A stretch of DNA of 64,000 bases from Acorus gramineus (taxonomy: Eukaryota > Streptophyta > Magnoliopsida > Acorales > Acoraceae), in contig JAUJYN010000017.1 of the NCBI GenBank assembly GCA_030737835.1, positions 3,224,001-3,288,000 on the forward strand, written 5' to 3'. Of the stretch, positions 20,787 to 32,374 are shown in pieces; position 1 is the stretch's first letter, and every line of letters starts with the position of its first letter. The notes below the pieces were generated by a model. It made no database searches, was not told the origin of the DNA, and saw nothing but the letters and a program-made list of their open reading frames with translations. The position numbers were made by a program, and so were the translations under genes.

Positions 20787-22169
20787 AACTAGGATGCCCC
20801 ATCGATGCGCGACGCAAGACTACGCGCATCGAGCGCATCTCGAGGGGGAGGGGATTGGATGAAACCACTCACCACAACCCAGATTCTCGCGCATCCCATC
20901 CGACGAGATCTGCAAGGTAAGGGCATCAAATTTGGTGAGTAACATCACATTATAACACTTAGAAATTTTTAGAAATACCATAGACTTAGACATGCACGGA
21001 TACGGGCTCGCACGCATGCGAGCACAGGCGTATGCACGCATGCCCGAGTTCCCCAGCAACTACCCGAGCCCCTGGGCAGCCCCGCGCGTGCCCCTGCACG
21101 CGCGCGCACGCGCATGTGCGCACCCAGACGCACGCCCAGCCGCTCGCGTGCGTGCGCAGGGCACGCGCGAGCGAGGCACTTGCGTGCCCGACCTGCGCTC
21201 ACCGCGCGTGCTATCCGCGCCTACCAGCACCCCTCTGTGCGCACGTCTACGCATGCAAGCGCGCGGACAGACCCGCGCGCGCGCCCAACACTCTTTTAAC
21301 CCCTCCCCAACCCCTCACACACACTCTAACCCATCTACCTAGCATGCAAGACCTCCCCAACCATCCCAACAGCCAAAAAAATCAAAAAGAAGGGGAAGAG
21401 GACTTACCAAAAGAGGGAAAGGGAAAGGGGGAGATGCGGGGCTCTCGACGCGCCCACGGCCACCTCAACCACCACCACCACTACACCTCCTCTTCAGCCT
21501 CTCCACCAGCCCTTCCTGGCTGAAAAACAGAGGAAAGAAGGGGCATAAAAAGGGAGCTAGAGAGAGGAGAATCAACAACAACAACAAAGGCACCCACACA
21601 CACACACCTTGCTCTTCCTCCTTCACCTTCTCCTTCTTTTGCTTCTTCCTCCTCCTTCTCCACACACAAAGAGGAAAAAAAAGAGACCAAGAGAGGGAGA
21701 GAAAGAGAGATCCACGAATTGGGAGAGAGGGGGAGAGAGAGAGAGGGCAAAAAGGTCATTTTCATGCCCAAATAGTGTCTAGGGGTGACCATAAGGGGGT
21801 GGTGAGGTTAGGGTTAGGTTCACCCTCACTCAACCACACATTTTTGCTTTATTGGGAAGCGTGCGGAGAAGCATCACACACTCAAAAATATCTCACCCAC
21901 CGAAACCCAGTAACGGCCAAATCCTGATGCGATTCGGAACTGCATATTTTTTAAAATGTTACCAGAATTCGATGAAATTTTTATGGGTAGTACAAAACAG
22001 TACCAGGACCCATAATATGCAGTTAGATTTTCAATCGGAGTACTCAAACTCCCGCAGGTAGCTAAAAGCCAAAATTTTAGCGACTCCGATAAAAAAAGAA
22101 AAAGTCCCTGAATGACCTGAATGTGACCAAGGCTTAACCGAAATAGCTCCAAATGACACAGGCATAACA

Positions 22170-24431
22170 ATGACTTGCGTAGCCGTTCTGACGGTTCAGG
22201 GTGGTGCAGAGGCACACATGAACCATCTTGGCCACCGCAAGATCAAATAAATAACTTATGGCCCCTCCAACTGGCACTTTTCAATCGTCCCAACACAAGG
22301 GAGGTATAAAACTCCACCCATATAGTGCCTTTTTCAGTTCCATCTAGATGCTCGAATGGCAGTTGTCTTGCAGACAAACCCCACCAAATGGGTGGTGCCT
22401 CACCCAACTGCCCCAAGTAAAGCACGCAAGCACTTAGCATGTCCTCCAAGGTCTGGATCGTCCTCTTTGCTTGGCCATCCGTCGGTGACGAAACGCTATA
22501 CTTTAAATTGGAGGCTTGCACCTAAGCCTACCAAGGCTGCGCCACAACCTCAAAGTTACCCTCGCGTCTCAACCCGAAATAGCGCCGATCGGAGTGCCAT
22601 GAAGACAAAAAATCGCAGAGGTGAATACCCATGCCAAAGCGTCTAGAGACCCAGTCAACCGGGTAGGGAGGAAATGTGCGGACTTAGTAAATCACTCTAC
22701 GATCACTAAGACCATTTCACGACCCAAACGTGACTTTAGCAGGCACGCACCCACTGAGGAATCTCAATGGGCTGACGCTCCCCAACACGATGGTGATTCT
22801 CAAACTTTGCCTGAGGGCATGCCAACCTGGGGAAACAAAATTACCTATATTGCCTTTTCATCGCGCCACTAGCAATCTCAACGAAGACTACCTCGAAGTA
22901 GTCCATGGAGGCCCAATAAAACTTTTGAGATCCACGAAGGCATTCGGCGCATTCGTCAACCTCGACAGCAAAACTTAAAACTCGTAGTGCCTAAAACAGT
23001 CACGAAAGGCCATCTATGGGATGTCCAACTCTCGGATCTCCAATTTGGGGTACCCTTCACCAAGATCGATCTAAGAGAAGACACTGGCTCCCAGAGCTGG
23101 TCAAACAAATCATCAATTCGCGGCAAGGGGTACTTGATCTTCAACCCCCACGGGGAGATCAAAACAACTCCTCGAATAATTAAGTCCAAATTCTGCTCCT
23201 CGAGCATCTCGATGCTCCTCACCCTGGCGCTCATGATGACCCTGACATAATTGGTAAGCCACATAACTGCACTTAATCCATAAGACGTGCAACAGGAGGT
23301 CGTCGAACCCCAACAATTCCTATATGACATCATCTATTTGATATGGCGGTTGAGTCCCATCACGAACGTCAGCATCGCGTTTCCTCATTTACGACCAATG
23401 TGGGGGCAAAACACATCAGTATCGAGAACTGTGCTTCACATGCCGCAACAGATAGGTCGCCCAACTTATCCATTGGAACTCCAGCGTCATGCACTCAATG
23501 GGTAGATCCATCTGGGGAGTCTACGCTCTCGACATCATCTGGTAGCCCTCTCCCTGTGTGGCCTCTACCAAGTAGCCTCCGATGTCCACTATCTCTAACA
23601 TATGGGCACACCAACAAGTGTCCTAGATAGTACCTGGGAGCACCTCACAGGGCTCTTGTCCCTACCGGGTAGCTTCAACACACGATGATATATTGAAGCG
23701 ACTCCAGATGTGGCTATGGAACCCAGTCCACAAGCAATCGCCCACCAAGCTACAAAAGAACGCACCCAATCCCGATCGTACGCATCACCAATCCCTACAG
23801 CACCTTCCAAGCGAGAGGAGAAAGGCAATCATCAAATAGATGTTTCAAAGATATTCCCCGATTGGGGAAAAGAACCCCTTAGGGAGGGCACCATGAGGTC
23901 CCGATATAGGATATCCCGACAAACAAACAAGGAACACGGAACACGGAGCACCTAGCCCGGGTCTCAACGATTACCCCGTAAGGCCCCTTAATCCCGAGTA
24001 GGAAAACAGAAGAAGACATAACCCATTAATGATAAAAACACCCACACCCTCAAAACTTGAAACCAGCGCCGCACACGAACTCAATGATTACCAGCAATAC
24101 CGATGCACGAGAACGAAGCTCCATAATCGAGACGCAATCCAAACCTTAGAAATCACAACAAATCGAATAGTACGACACAATCGGCTGGAATCTCTTGCCC
24201 AAGCCCAAACCTTTGTCCCACAACAAGGGACCCAACAACTGACCCTGTTCTGTCGACCCAGTCAACAACTCACGAGGTCCAAGGGTGGCCACGTCCATGT
24301 CCACGGATGCGAAGAGGCATGTTAGCAACCTAAGATAGACTACTAAGCCAGAGTACTCGGATGAAAATCCTATGACTCATCTATACGACTTGACTTAGGC
24401 TCTAACAGGACTAGGTTATAATACCAACTTT
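22170..24431 (-). pseudogene. pol: F2-b internal region, decayed gag-pol fragments
   Basis: Collinear with F2-a 16160-18430. It contains an integrase C-terminal scrap (22170-22240), the core end (22243-22521, [20 protein letters not shown]), integrase/zinc remnants to 22860, and an RT scrap with [14 protein letters not shown] (near 23060-23130). The unassigned stretch, Mx copy 6 and a Gag start (minus-strand ATG at 24320) follow. It shares the internal deletions of F2-a but carries different indels, so F2 seems to have multiplied as a deletion derivative needing proteins from another element. A degenerate primer site lies at 24414-24425. Confidence 0.8.
23865..23988 (-). repeat. Mx short repeat, copy 6 (F2-b internal)
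   Basis: GGGGAAAAGAACCCCTTAGG to AAGGCCCC; same site as copy 5. It carries a duplicated ACACGGA in the core. Confidence 0.82.
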
Positions 24432-25653
24432 TGTCATGCCCCAGGGCGGCCGTCCCGAGACGTGGCAATATAGGTAATATCAGTAATCACTACAAGAGGT
24501 TAACAATGATGCCAATGAAACATACAAGCCTAACAAAGCAAAGACAACTAATAGCTCATTAAAAAGCGGAAGCATAAAACATCACTAAGTCTGTAAACCA
24601 AAATATTATTACAGACTTGAATACACAATCACTGTCATGTGAGAGCCAAGTCTAGTCCAAATAAAAGACAACCAGTTCAACACGCATGATTTATCAATAC
24701 ATAAATAACTCTAGGACTGCTGACACCTCGCACTCGCCAACTGCCAGATGGGACACTTCCACTCACGCAAGTCCATGCCACAGGGAAGCTCCAGCTCCAT
24801 GCCCAACACTGCCCCAATAGGAGAAACAGTGCGCGAGGGGTGAGCTACAAGCTCAGTGAGTTGGTGGAAACCAAACACCATCACAACAATTCAATACTAA
24901 GGCAATTTCCTTTCAAGGAAAAACATGGGTAGAAACCCAAAGGATAACAAGTTCACGCGCCGGCGCGACCAAACCTCGCCCTCACCCTCACTCCCGAAGG
25001 GAGGCTCCTGGGACACTTGGGGAGGAACAACTGTTAACCATAACACATGCTGTTACCAGATAACGAGATACAATGAGTCCATCCACTATGAGGTAGTGAT
25101 ACACAACGATACCTCAAGCTTGAGGAGTAACATACACAGAGTATACTTGATGGGTATAAGAAGCACGTGACTACATGACTTCAACTCACCCTCACCCTCA
25201 CCCCTAAGGGTGACACGAGACTGTTGGGAGAAATTCGTCTGCTCTACACCTTTGGTCATCTGGTAGCCCTCTCCCGGGTAGTCTCTATCTGGTATACTCT
25301 CATGATCAATACATCTGCCAAACGCGTTGGTAGTACCTATAGGTGGAAGCCCTCTGTCAAGAAAGCTTCAGTGCTGGGCAGCTTCGACACGGATCTAACG
25401 AAGGGGAGAACAACTACACGCTCACAATATCATTCATTTAGCCCTCTCCCATGTAGCCTCTACCTGGTATACTCCCATGATCAATACATCTTGCCGCATG
25501 CATCGATAATACCTACAGGTGGGGCCCCTCTGTCAGGATAGCTACAACCTAGGGTGCTTCAACACGGATGATATTGGGAGGAAACATTCCATGTTCGCAA
25601 TGCAAAACCAATGGGAAAACAACTACTCTCAGTAATCACCTACCGATGCTATC
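24432..25653 (-). repeat. F2-b 5' LTR, segment 1
   Basis: It begins TGTCATGCCCC after the primer site and matches F2-e 44540-45735 closely. It ends at GATGCTATC, where F2-c entered; CTATC at 25649-25653 is the left target copy. It contains the TGAGCT/AGCTCA hairpin near 24841. Confidence 0.85.
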
Positions 25654-26465
25654 TATCACGCCCCAGGGCGGCCTTCCCCGAGACGCGGCAATAATGAAAT
25701 ATCAGCTGTCAAGTACAAGAGGTCAACAATGACTCCAATAAATAACACAAAAGCTGGCAAAGCAATGATAACTTATAACTCAACTGAAATGGCGGAAGCA
25801 TAAAATATCAATAAGTCTGTAAACCAAAAATATCATTACAGACTTGAATATACAATCAATGTCCTGTGAGAGCCAAGTCTAATCCAAATAAAATACAACC
25901 TGTGCCACATGCACGATTTACAATACATAAATGACTCTAGGATTGCTGACAGCCTCGCACTCGCCACCCGCCGGAAGAACGCTCCACGCCAATAAAACCA
26001 TGCCACAGGGAAGCTCCAGCACCACGCCCAACATTGCCCCTGAAGGGAAACAGTATGTGAGGGGTGAGCTACAAGCTCAGTGACTTGCTGGAAATCAATC
26101 ACCATTACAACAGTTCAATACTAAAACAATTTCCTTCCAAGGAAAAATATGAGTAGAAACCCAATGGATAACAAGGTCACACGGTGGCGCGACCAACCTC
26201 ACCCTCACCCTCACTCCCGGAGGAAGACTCTTGGGACTTTTGGGGAGAGACCATACCATTGGTCGAAGAGACGCGAAATTATTGGTCTACACAACACTAC
26301 TGGGTCACCGACCTCACCCTCACCCTCACTCCCGGAGGGAGACTCTTGGGACTTTTGGGGAGAGACCATACCATTGGTCGAAGAGACCCGAAATTATATA
26401 TCTACACAACACTACTGGATTATCTACATCCAGATAACCGCCCAACGATGTCTTTGAACATCGAT
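25654..26465 (-). repeat. F2-c LTR, segment 1
   Basis: It begins TATCACGCCCC (TGTCACG with one change), runs through the hairpin near 26062 and two G-rich repeats, and stops at AACATCGA, where a forward F2 LTR starts. F2-c as a whole spans 25654-33936. Its target copies are CTATC (25649-25653) and CTCTC (33937-33941). Confidence 0.85.
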
Positions 26466-27772
26466 GTTATGCCTGTGTCATTTGGAGCGCTCTGATTGAA
26501 AAATAGGCTACAAAATTTTTCTCCTAGAAGTTATGTATTTCTGATTTGGTATTTGGATTTAATTTTGTTAAAATCCAAGATGAAGAGGTTTAAATATGAT
26601 TTTATTATGAGATGCTCAGTTTTGAGTTAGCTTTCGTACAAAAGTGGAATTAGATCAACTGGATTCATGTAGTAAAAGTTATGGGTATTTTTCCAAGTAT
26701 ACCCCGGGGATGAAAAATTCTGGCAGCAGCCCTGTTCAATGTTTAGCTCACATTTCGGAATAGCTGGAGGGATTATTTGATCTTGGCATAAACATGAAAG
26801 TTGTAGATAATCTTCTTGGCTTTCCAACGGACTTTGAATTGTGCAATTCGGAGCTATATTGAGGAAGTTATGGCTGTTCTAGTGAAGCATGTACAGAATT
26901 TCTAGTCAGGGATGAATTGGTCATTTGTATCCCTCCTTTAGATATTTATTTGGCCAAAATATATCTCTCTCTCTCCCTCTCACTCCCCACGTCTACCATC
27001 TTGGGCTCTCTTTCTCTCTTTCACACACATCCCCCAAGTGTTTGTGTTATTTCCTCAAAGAGAAGGAGAAGGTGGAGGAGGAAGTGATGGTGAGTGTTTG
27101 TGCATGTGTTGTAGTTGTTGATCTCCTCTCTCTCAAGCACCTTTTCATGAACTTCCCCCCCCCCCCTGATTTGCAGCCAAGAAGGGCTGGTGAGAGGCTG
27201 AAGAGGTGGTGGTGGTGGTGGTGGTGGTTGAGGTGGCCGTGGGCGCGTCGAGAGCCCCGCATCTCCCCCTTTCCCTTTCCCTCTTTTGGTAAGTCCTCTT
27301 CCCCTTCTTTAAAATTTTTAGGGCTGTTGGGATGGTTGGGGAGGACATGCATGCTAGGTAGATGGGTTAGAGTGTGTGTGAGGGGTTGGGTAGGGAAGGC
27401 TGGGTGCGCGCAGGGGGTTGTCTGCGCGCGTGCGGGCGCTTGCGCGCGAGCGCGCGGGTGCACGCGGAGTAGGCGCGCGGGGGCGCGCGGGCGCTGGCAC
27501 GAGCGGGGGTGCGCGCGGGGAGTGCGCGCGGGCGCACGCGATAGTGCGCGCGCGCGGGGCAGTGCGCCTGGGCATGCGTTTGGGCGCCGGGCTGGGGGCC
27601 AGTGCGCCTGTGCGCGTGCGTGCGCGTGTTGGGGCATGCGTGGGGCTGCCCAGGGTCTCGGGTAGGTGCTGGGGCACCCGAGCATGCGTGCGTACACGTG
27701 TGCTCGCATGCGTGCGAGCCCGTATGCGTGCATGTCTAAGTCTTCGATATTTCTAATGATTTCTAAGTTTAT
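26466..27772 (+). repeat. F2-d partial LTR, forward orientation
   Basis: It starts at the F2 terminus TGTTATGCCTGTGTCATTTG. Its U3 subtype matches the complement of 33420-33936 and 47160-47560. It includes a run of 12 C (27155-27166), a (GGT)n tract (27208-27230), the donor TTTTGGTAAGTCC near 27290 and a CpG-dense block (27400-27730). It breaks off at TTTCTAAGT, where an F1 LTR begins. Confidence 0.83.
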
Positions 27773-28700
27773 GTTATATATGTGTCACTTTTTAGCCTTC
27801 TGGTTACCATTGGGACATTTCTGACAGTTGTTCAACTTTTTCTTTTTTTCGATCGGAACCGCTAAAATTTTGGACTTTTAGCAATCATCCTGAGCTTGAG
27901 AACTCCGATTGAAAATCTAACTGCACATTACGTGTCCTGGTGCCATTTCAAGCCACTCACGAAAATTTCATCGAATTCCGGTAACGTTTCTGAATTTCAC
28001 AGTTCTGAATCGTATCCGAATTTTGACCAAGCGAAAAGTCATTGGGAGACTTGACCAAGTCAAAGATGACTTTGACCAAGTCAAGTTTGACCCTTGACTT
28101 GGTCAAAAGTTTTTGTTTGTTTGTGTGGATGGGTTGACTTAAGGTCAAAGTTCACAAAAACCCTAAATACCCTAAGTGTGAGTGTGTGAGTGACTAAGTG
28201 TGTGTGTGTGAGCCCAAGTGGGCGTCCCCCTTCTTCTTCTTCCCTCTTCTCTTCATTTCTCACACACAAACCTCATCTCCCCTTCCCTTGTTTCCTCCTT
28301 TTTGATCTAGTAGAAGAGGTTGAAATGGAAAGCCTTTGAAGGGAAAAAGATTTGTAAGGACTTGATCTATCTTTCCATGGTGTTAGATTTGCTTTCCCCT
28401 TTGTTTACCTCCCTCTCATGGCTTCCTTTCTCCACTGATTTCAGCCTTTGTTAGGCCTTGTGAGTGGCTTGGTGGTGGTGGTTTTGGTGGTGGCGTTTCG
28501 GTGCGTGAAGGGCACCCGGTTTCATCCCATTGTTCTTCCTCTCTTGGGTGAGTCCTTCTCCTCCCTAATTTCTTGTTTAGATGCATATTAGGGTGTGTTA
28601 TTGGTTATGCATGCTAGCATGGGAGTTAAGAGGGTGGGGGAGGGCTGAGGAGGTGGTGGGAAGGGCTCGGGTGCCCGTGCGGGGTCATCGCGCGCAGGCA
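27773..28700 (+). repeat. F1 LTR fragment, 5' part only
   Basis: TGTTATATATGTGTCAC opens a U3 and leader of the subtype seen at the window start (28155 matches position 1 onward). It stops inside the CpG-dense block, and F2-c sequence (ACTACCTAAGGCATGCC) follows without a target duplication. Confidence 0.85.
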
Positions 28701-28867
28701 AAACTACCTAAGGCATGCCATATTCTATACATCCATACACATTACACAGATACATGCCCATACTAGAGGGGCTCATGCAACACAATCATTCATACATGAA
28801 TACAATACATGTATATAAGCCTAGCATGCAAGATATCTACATATTATAGCTTAAACATGGCCATACT
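28701..28867 (-). repeat. F2-c LTR, segment 2
   Basis: Matches 20597-20765. It ends in CCATACT; ATACT at 28863-28867 is the left target copy of solo LTR S2. Confidence 0.85.
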
Positions 28868-29956
28868 TGTCACGCCCCAGGGCGGCCGTCCCCGTGACGC
28901 GGCAAGTGTATATATAATATCAGAATCTACGCAGGAGTTCAATAATATACCATAAACAAGCAACTAGAATGACACACAGACAACAAGGAGGCTGACATGA
29001 TATATACACCAAATGCGGAAGCGAAAGACTGAATCTGTAAATAAAACATACTACAGACTCGATACACAATCATCTGTCCTGTGAGAGCCAATATACACAA
29101 TATACAACTGAATATATACAAACGCGTGCTCAAGCACGGAAATAAAATACATACAGCCAAGAAGGGATGCTGATAGCCTCTGGCACTCGCAGGACGTAGC
29201 GCTGCTCCGCTACTGAAGGAATCCCTCAGAAAGCTCCACCTGCTGCTCCGGCTCCGGCTCAGTGGCAACTGGGGAAAAACATATGCGAGGGGTGAGCCAC
29301 ACGCTCAGTGAACAGCACAACCCATGCATCACAGACAATATTGACCACAATTCAATTATTTATCCAGCCTCTAAGTGGCATAACACATAACCCAGTGGGT
29401 CGCTCCATCGACGACCCACCACACCCTCACCCTCACCCTCAACAGGTGACGCAGGATATTGGGACTGATAATCATCCAATCACAAAACCAGCGGGTCGCT
29501 CATCGCCAACCCACTACTCCCTCACCCTCACCCTACCACGGGTGACATAGGATTTTGGGACTGACTAGGCTGTTGGTCACCCTTGGTCCACCGATAGTCT
29601 CTCCTCCACTCCGTAGGCCGCTTGGTCTACTCCCACATTCAGCACAGTCCGAAACCAAATCAGGAGGTGCCTACTGATGGGAGCCCTCACCCACAACTTC
29701 AGCACAGTCCGAAACCAAAATCAGGAGGCGCCTACTGATGGGAACCCTTGGAAGGGACGGCCTTTCTAACGCTGGGGCAGCCTCTACCGGATCCAACGAA
29801 GGGGACAGAACAGCCTATCCATACGCACATGATCCACTCGGATCCGTCGACTACACACCTCAACGACTCTAATGTCCTGAATTCCTCAGAATTCCTCTAG
29901 GGCGCATAACCAAGATGCGGGGAACATGTACAATAATAGCAAGGTTGGAATATTAC

Positions 29957-30077
29957 TGGGGGAAAGAAACTTGGGAGGGCAGCGTGAGTTCCCGATATAG
30001 GACACCCCGACAACCAAACAAGGAACACGGAGTACCCTAGCCCGGGTCTCACCGCTGTCCTCACGAGGCCCCTCCCC
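29957..30077 (-). repeat. Mx short repeat, copy 7
   Basis: TGGGGGAAAGAAACTTGGGA to GGCCCCTCCCC, with flanks GGAATATTAC and TATAATATTC. It is the first of two copies 75 bp apart in the same LTR. Confidence 0.8.
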
Positions 30078-30152
30078 TATAATATTCACTAATTATGCTA
30101 ATAATCATACAATGGATAAATCATTAATTATCAACTAGAGATATAATATTAT

Positions 30153-30271
30153 TGGGACAAGAACCTTGGGAGGGCAGCATGAGGTCCCGATACAGGACAT
30201 CCCGACAACCAAACAAGGAACACGGAGTACCCTAACCCGGGTCTCAATGTTGACCTCGCAAGGCCCCTCCC
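30153..30271 (-). mobile_element. Mx short repeat, copy 8, with 11-bp target duplication
   Basis: It is flanked by perfect TATAATATTAT at 30142-30152 and 30272-30282. Its core is almost identical to copies 2 and 9. Confidence 0.82.
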
Positions 30272-32374
30272 TATAATATTATCTAAAGCATGCAATTAAC
30301 ATATACTAGCATTTAATTTAATAAATAAACTAGTAGGACACATGCATAGGCCAAGGCTTCCTAGCATGAGAACAGGGGGACATGATACAGGCTCTTACAC
30401 CTATCCTAAGGGTGCAAGTCCCTAACATGCAAGTCTAGGGATAGCATGCATTCTACATATCAATCATGCTGCATGGATTAATATTTATAACAGGCTAATA
30501 TACATCCATGGTGCCCCAGGGGAGGGCAATACACTCCCAAGTGAGTAGTATGCCTCCCTACTGGGTTGGATTGTCCCACTCACCAGAAACCGAGTCGTTG
30601 CGCGACCGTCCGTCAAGATCTGCAAGACAGGGTAGTAACTTGGTGAGTAAAACCCACAAACACTACAAAATATACCAAGCTACACAAATAAATACCCAAC
30701 ACTCGGGCAAACGTACATACGACCCGTACGCACGCTAGCCCGAGCACCCCGACACACTCCCGCACCCCCGGCAACCATCCGCACGGCCAACCGCCCCCGG
30801 ATGCGCCGCCGCGCCTCAGCCCGCGCACCCAGGCGCACCGCCGGGCCCCTGCCCGCCCGCCTGGACATGCAGCCGAGCCACCCGGGTGCACCGCGCGCCC
30901 ACTGCGCCCCGCCGCAGCAGCCCGCGCGCACCCCGCACGCCCTGCGCGCACCACGCGAGCACATCGCACGCCCCGCGCGCCCAGCGCCTCGCCCTCGCGC
31001 ACCCCGCGCGCACCACCAGCTCCGTCCCACGCGCACTCCGCGCGCACCACCAGCCTCTACCCGCGCGCACGCCTGCGCCTCTGCCCTCCTCACCGCGCGC
31101 ACGCCTGCGCCTCAGCCCAGCGCCCCGCGCGCATACTCCTCTGCAGTGCCCAGCGCCCAGCGCCCCAGCGCTCAGCACCCTCGCCCAGCACCCGGTATCC
31201 GCGACCCAGCGCCCGACGCTCAGCGCCCAACACCCGGGACCCTCACCCAGCGCCCACGCGCACGCCCGCGCAACACGCGCCCAGCGCGCCTGGCAGCCGG
31301 CCCGCGCTGCCTGCCTGCGCGCATCGCCGAGTGGCCCGAGCACCGCTCGCCTGCACACCCGGCACTGCCCGCCTGATGCCCGAGCACCTCCTACCCAGCA
31401 CGCCTGCGCGCCTAGCCTGCCTGCCCGGCCTGCCAGCACGCACAGCCCAGCCAGCCTACCCCGCACGCCTAGCCCTGCCGGCCCTACCCAGTGCGCCCAG
31501 CACGCCAGCAGCACCACCCGAGCACACGTCGCGCGCACGCCTGCGCGCACACACTCGCGCGCCCGGCCACCTGGTGCGCCTGCCTGCTGCGCCCGCTGCC
31601 AACTGACCCGGGACTGCTTGCCTCCCTGTCGAGCTCCTCTACCACCAACCACCGGCCACCCCAAGGCCTCCGACCACCACCCACAGCCCTCCGACGGCCA
31701 CCCACCGCCGCCGACCACCACCCAACCTCAAATCCACCCTCCTAACATACATCTAAGCATGAAAAGAGAGGAAAAAGGGCCTACCAAGGGGAGGAAGAGA
31801 TGTTCGGTTGCTCTCCGCGCACCGAAACCTTTCCCCAAAGGCCTCCAACACCGAGATCTCCCTTGGCCCTCGAATTGGCCCAAATCAGAGGAGAAAAGAG
31901 GGGGGATGGAGGGGCCAATCTTCTCGGAATTCGAATCCGAGAACACCGGGGCGTAGATCGGGACCCGATCTACTCTTTCTATGTTATGAATTTTGAGTTT
32001 CAAGCCTTCCAAGGGGCTTAAAAGCAAGAAAAATGGAGAAGGAGAGAGAGAGAGCTCAAGGAGGAAGATGATGAATAGTGCATGACTTTTCTCACCCCTC
32101 TTATATAAAGTCAACTCACTTAAAAACCCGGATACGCCCCGGAACTGTGAAATTCCAGAAACGTTGCCGGAATTCGATGAAATTTTCGTGAGAGGCCTAA
32201 AATGGCACCAGGACACCAAATATGCAGTTAGATTTCCAATCGGAGTCCTCTAACTCAGGACGATAGCTAACAGTCCAAAAATTAGCGGTTCCGATCGAAA
32301 ACCAAAAAAAAAATGAAAAACTGCCAGAACGCTCCAACGGTTACCAGCAGGCTAAAAGTGACACATATATAACA

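Larger units (their letters stand above)
18431..22169 (-). repeat. F2-a 5' LTR, complete (3739 bp)
   Basis: It begins TGTCACGCCCC and ends CAGGCATAACA. From the first coordinate on, it holds the conserved terminal block, CTGTCCTGTGAGAGCC, an acceptor, hairpin TGAGCT/AGCTCA (18846-18861), the CCCTCAC repeats, and GAATTC-TCCT-GAATTC (19967-19982). It continues with the ATACTACTT palindrome (20761-20786, intact), the donor/37-nt exon/acceptor module near 20870-20930, the CpG-dense block (21000-21290) and U3. It is the most complete F2 LTR in the window. It abuts the F2-b internal region in mid-integrase, as expected if F2-a inserted there. Confidence 0.92.
28868..32374 (-). mobile_element. Solo F1 LTR S2 with ATACT target duplication
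   Basis: 3507 bp from TGTCACGCCCC to ATATATAACA, with perfect ATACT at 28863-28867 and 32375-32379. It entered F2-c at the same palindrome that F1-b entered in F2-a, in the opposite orientation. It carries two Mx copies, a two-unit G-rich/hairpin array (about 29393-29560), a long CpG-dense block (30700-31640) and a TATA-like box on the minus strand at 32101-32110. No internal region. Confidence 0.94.
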
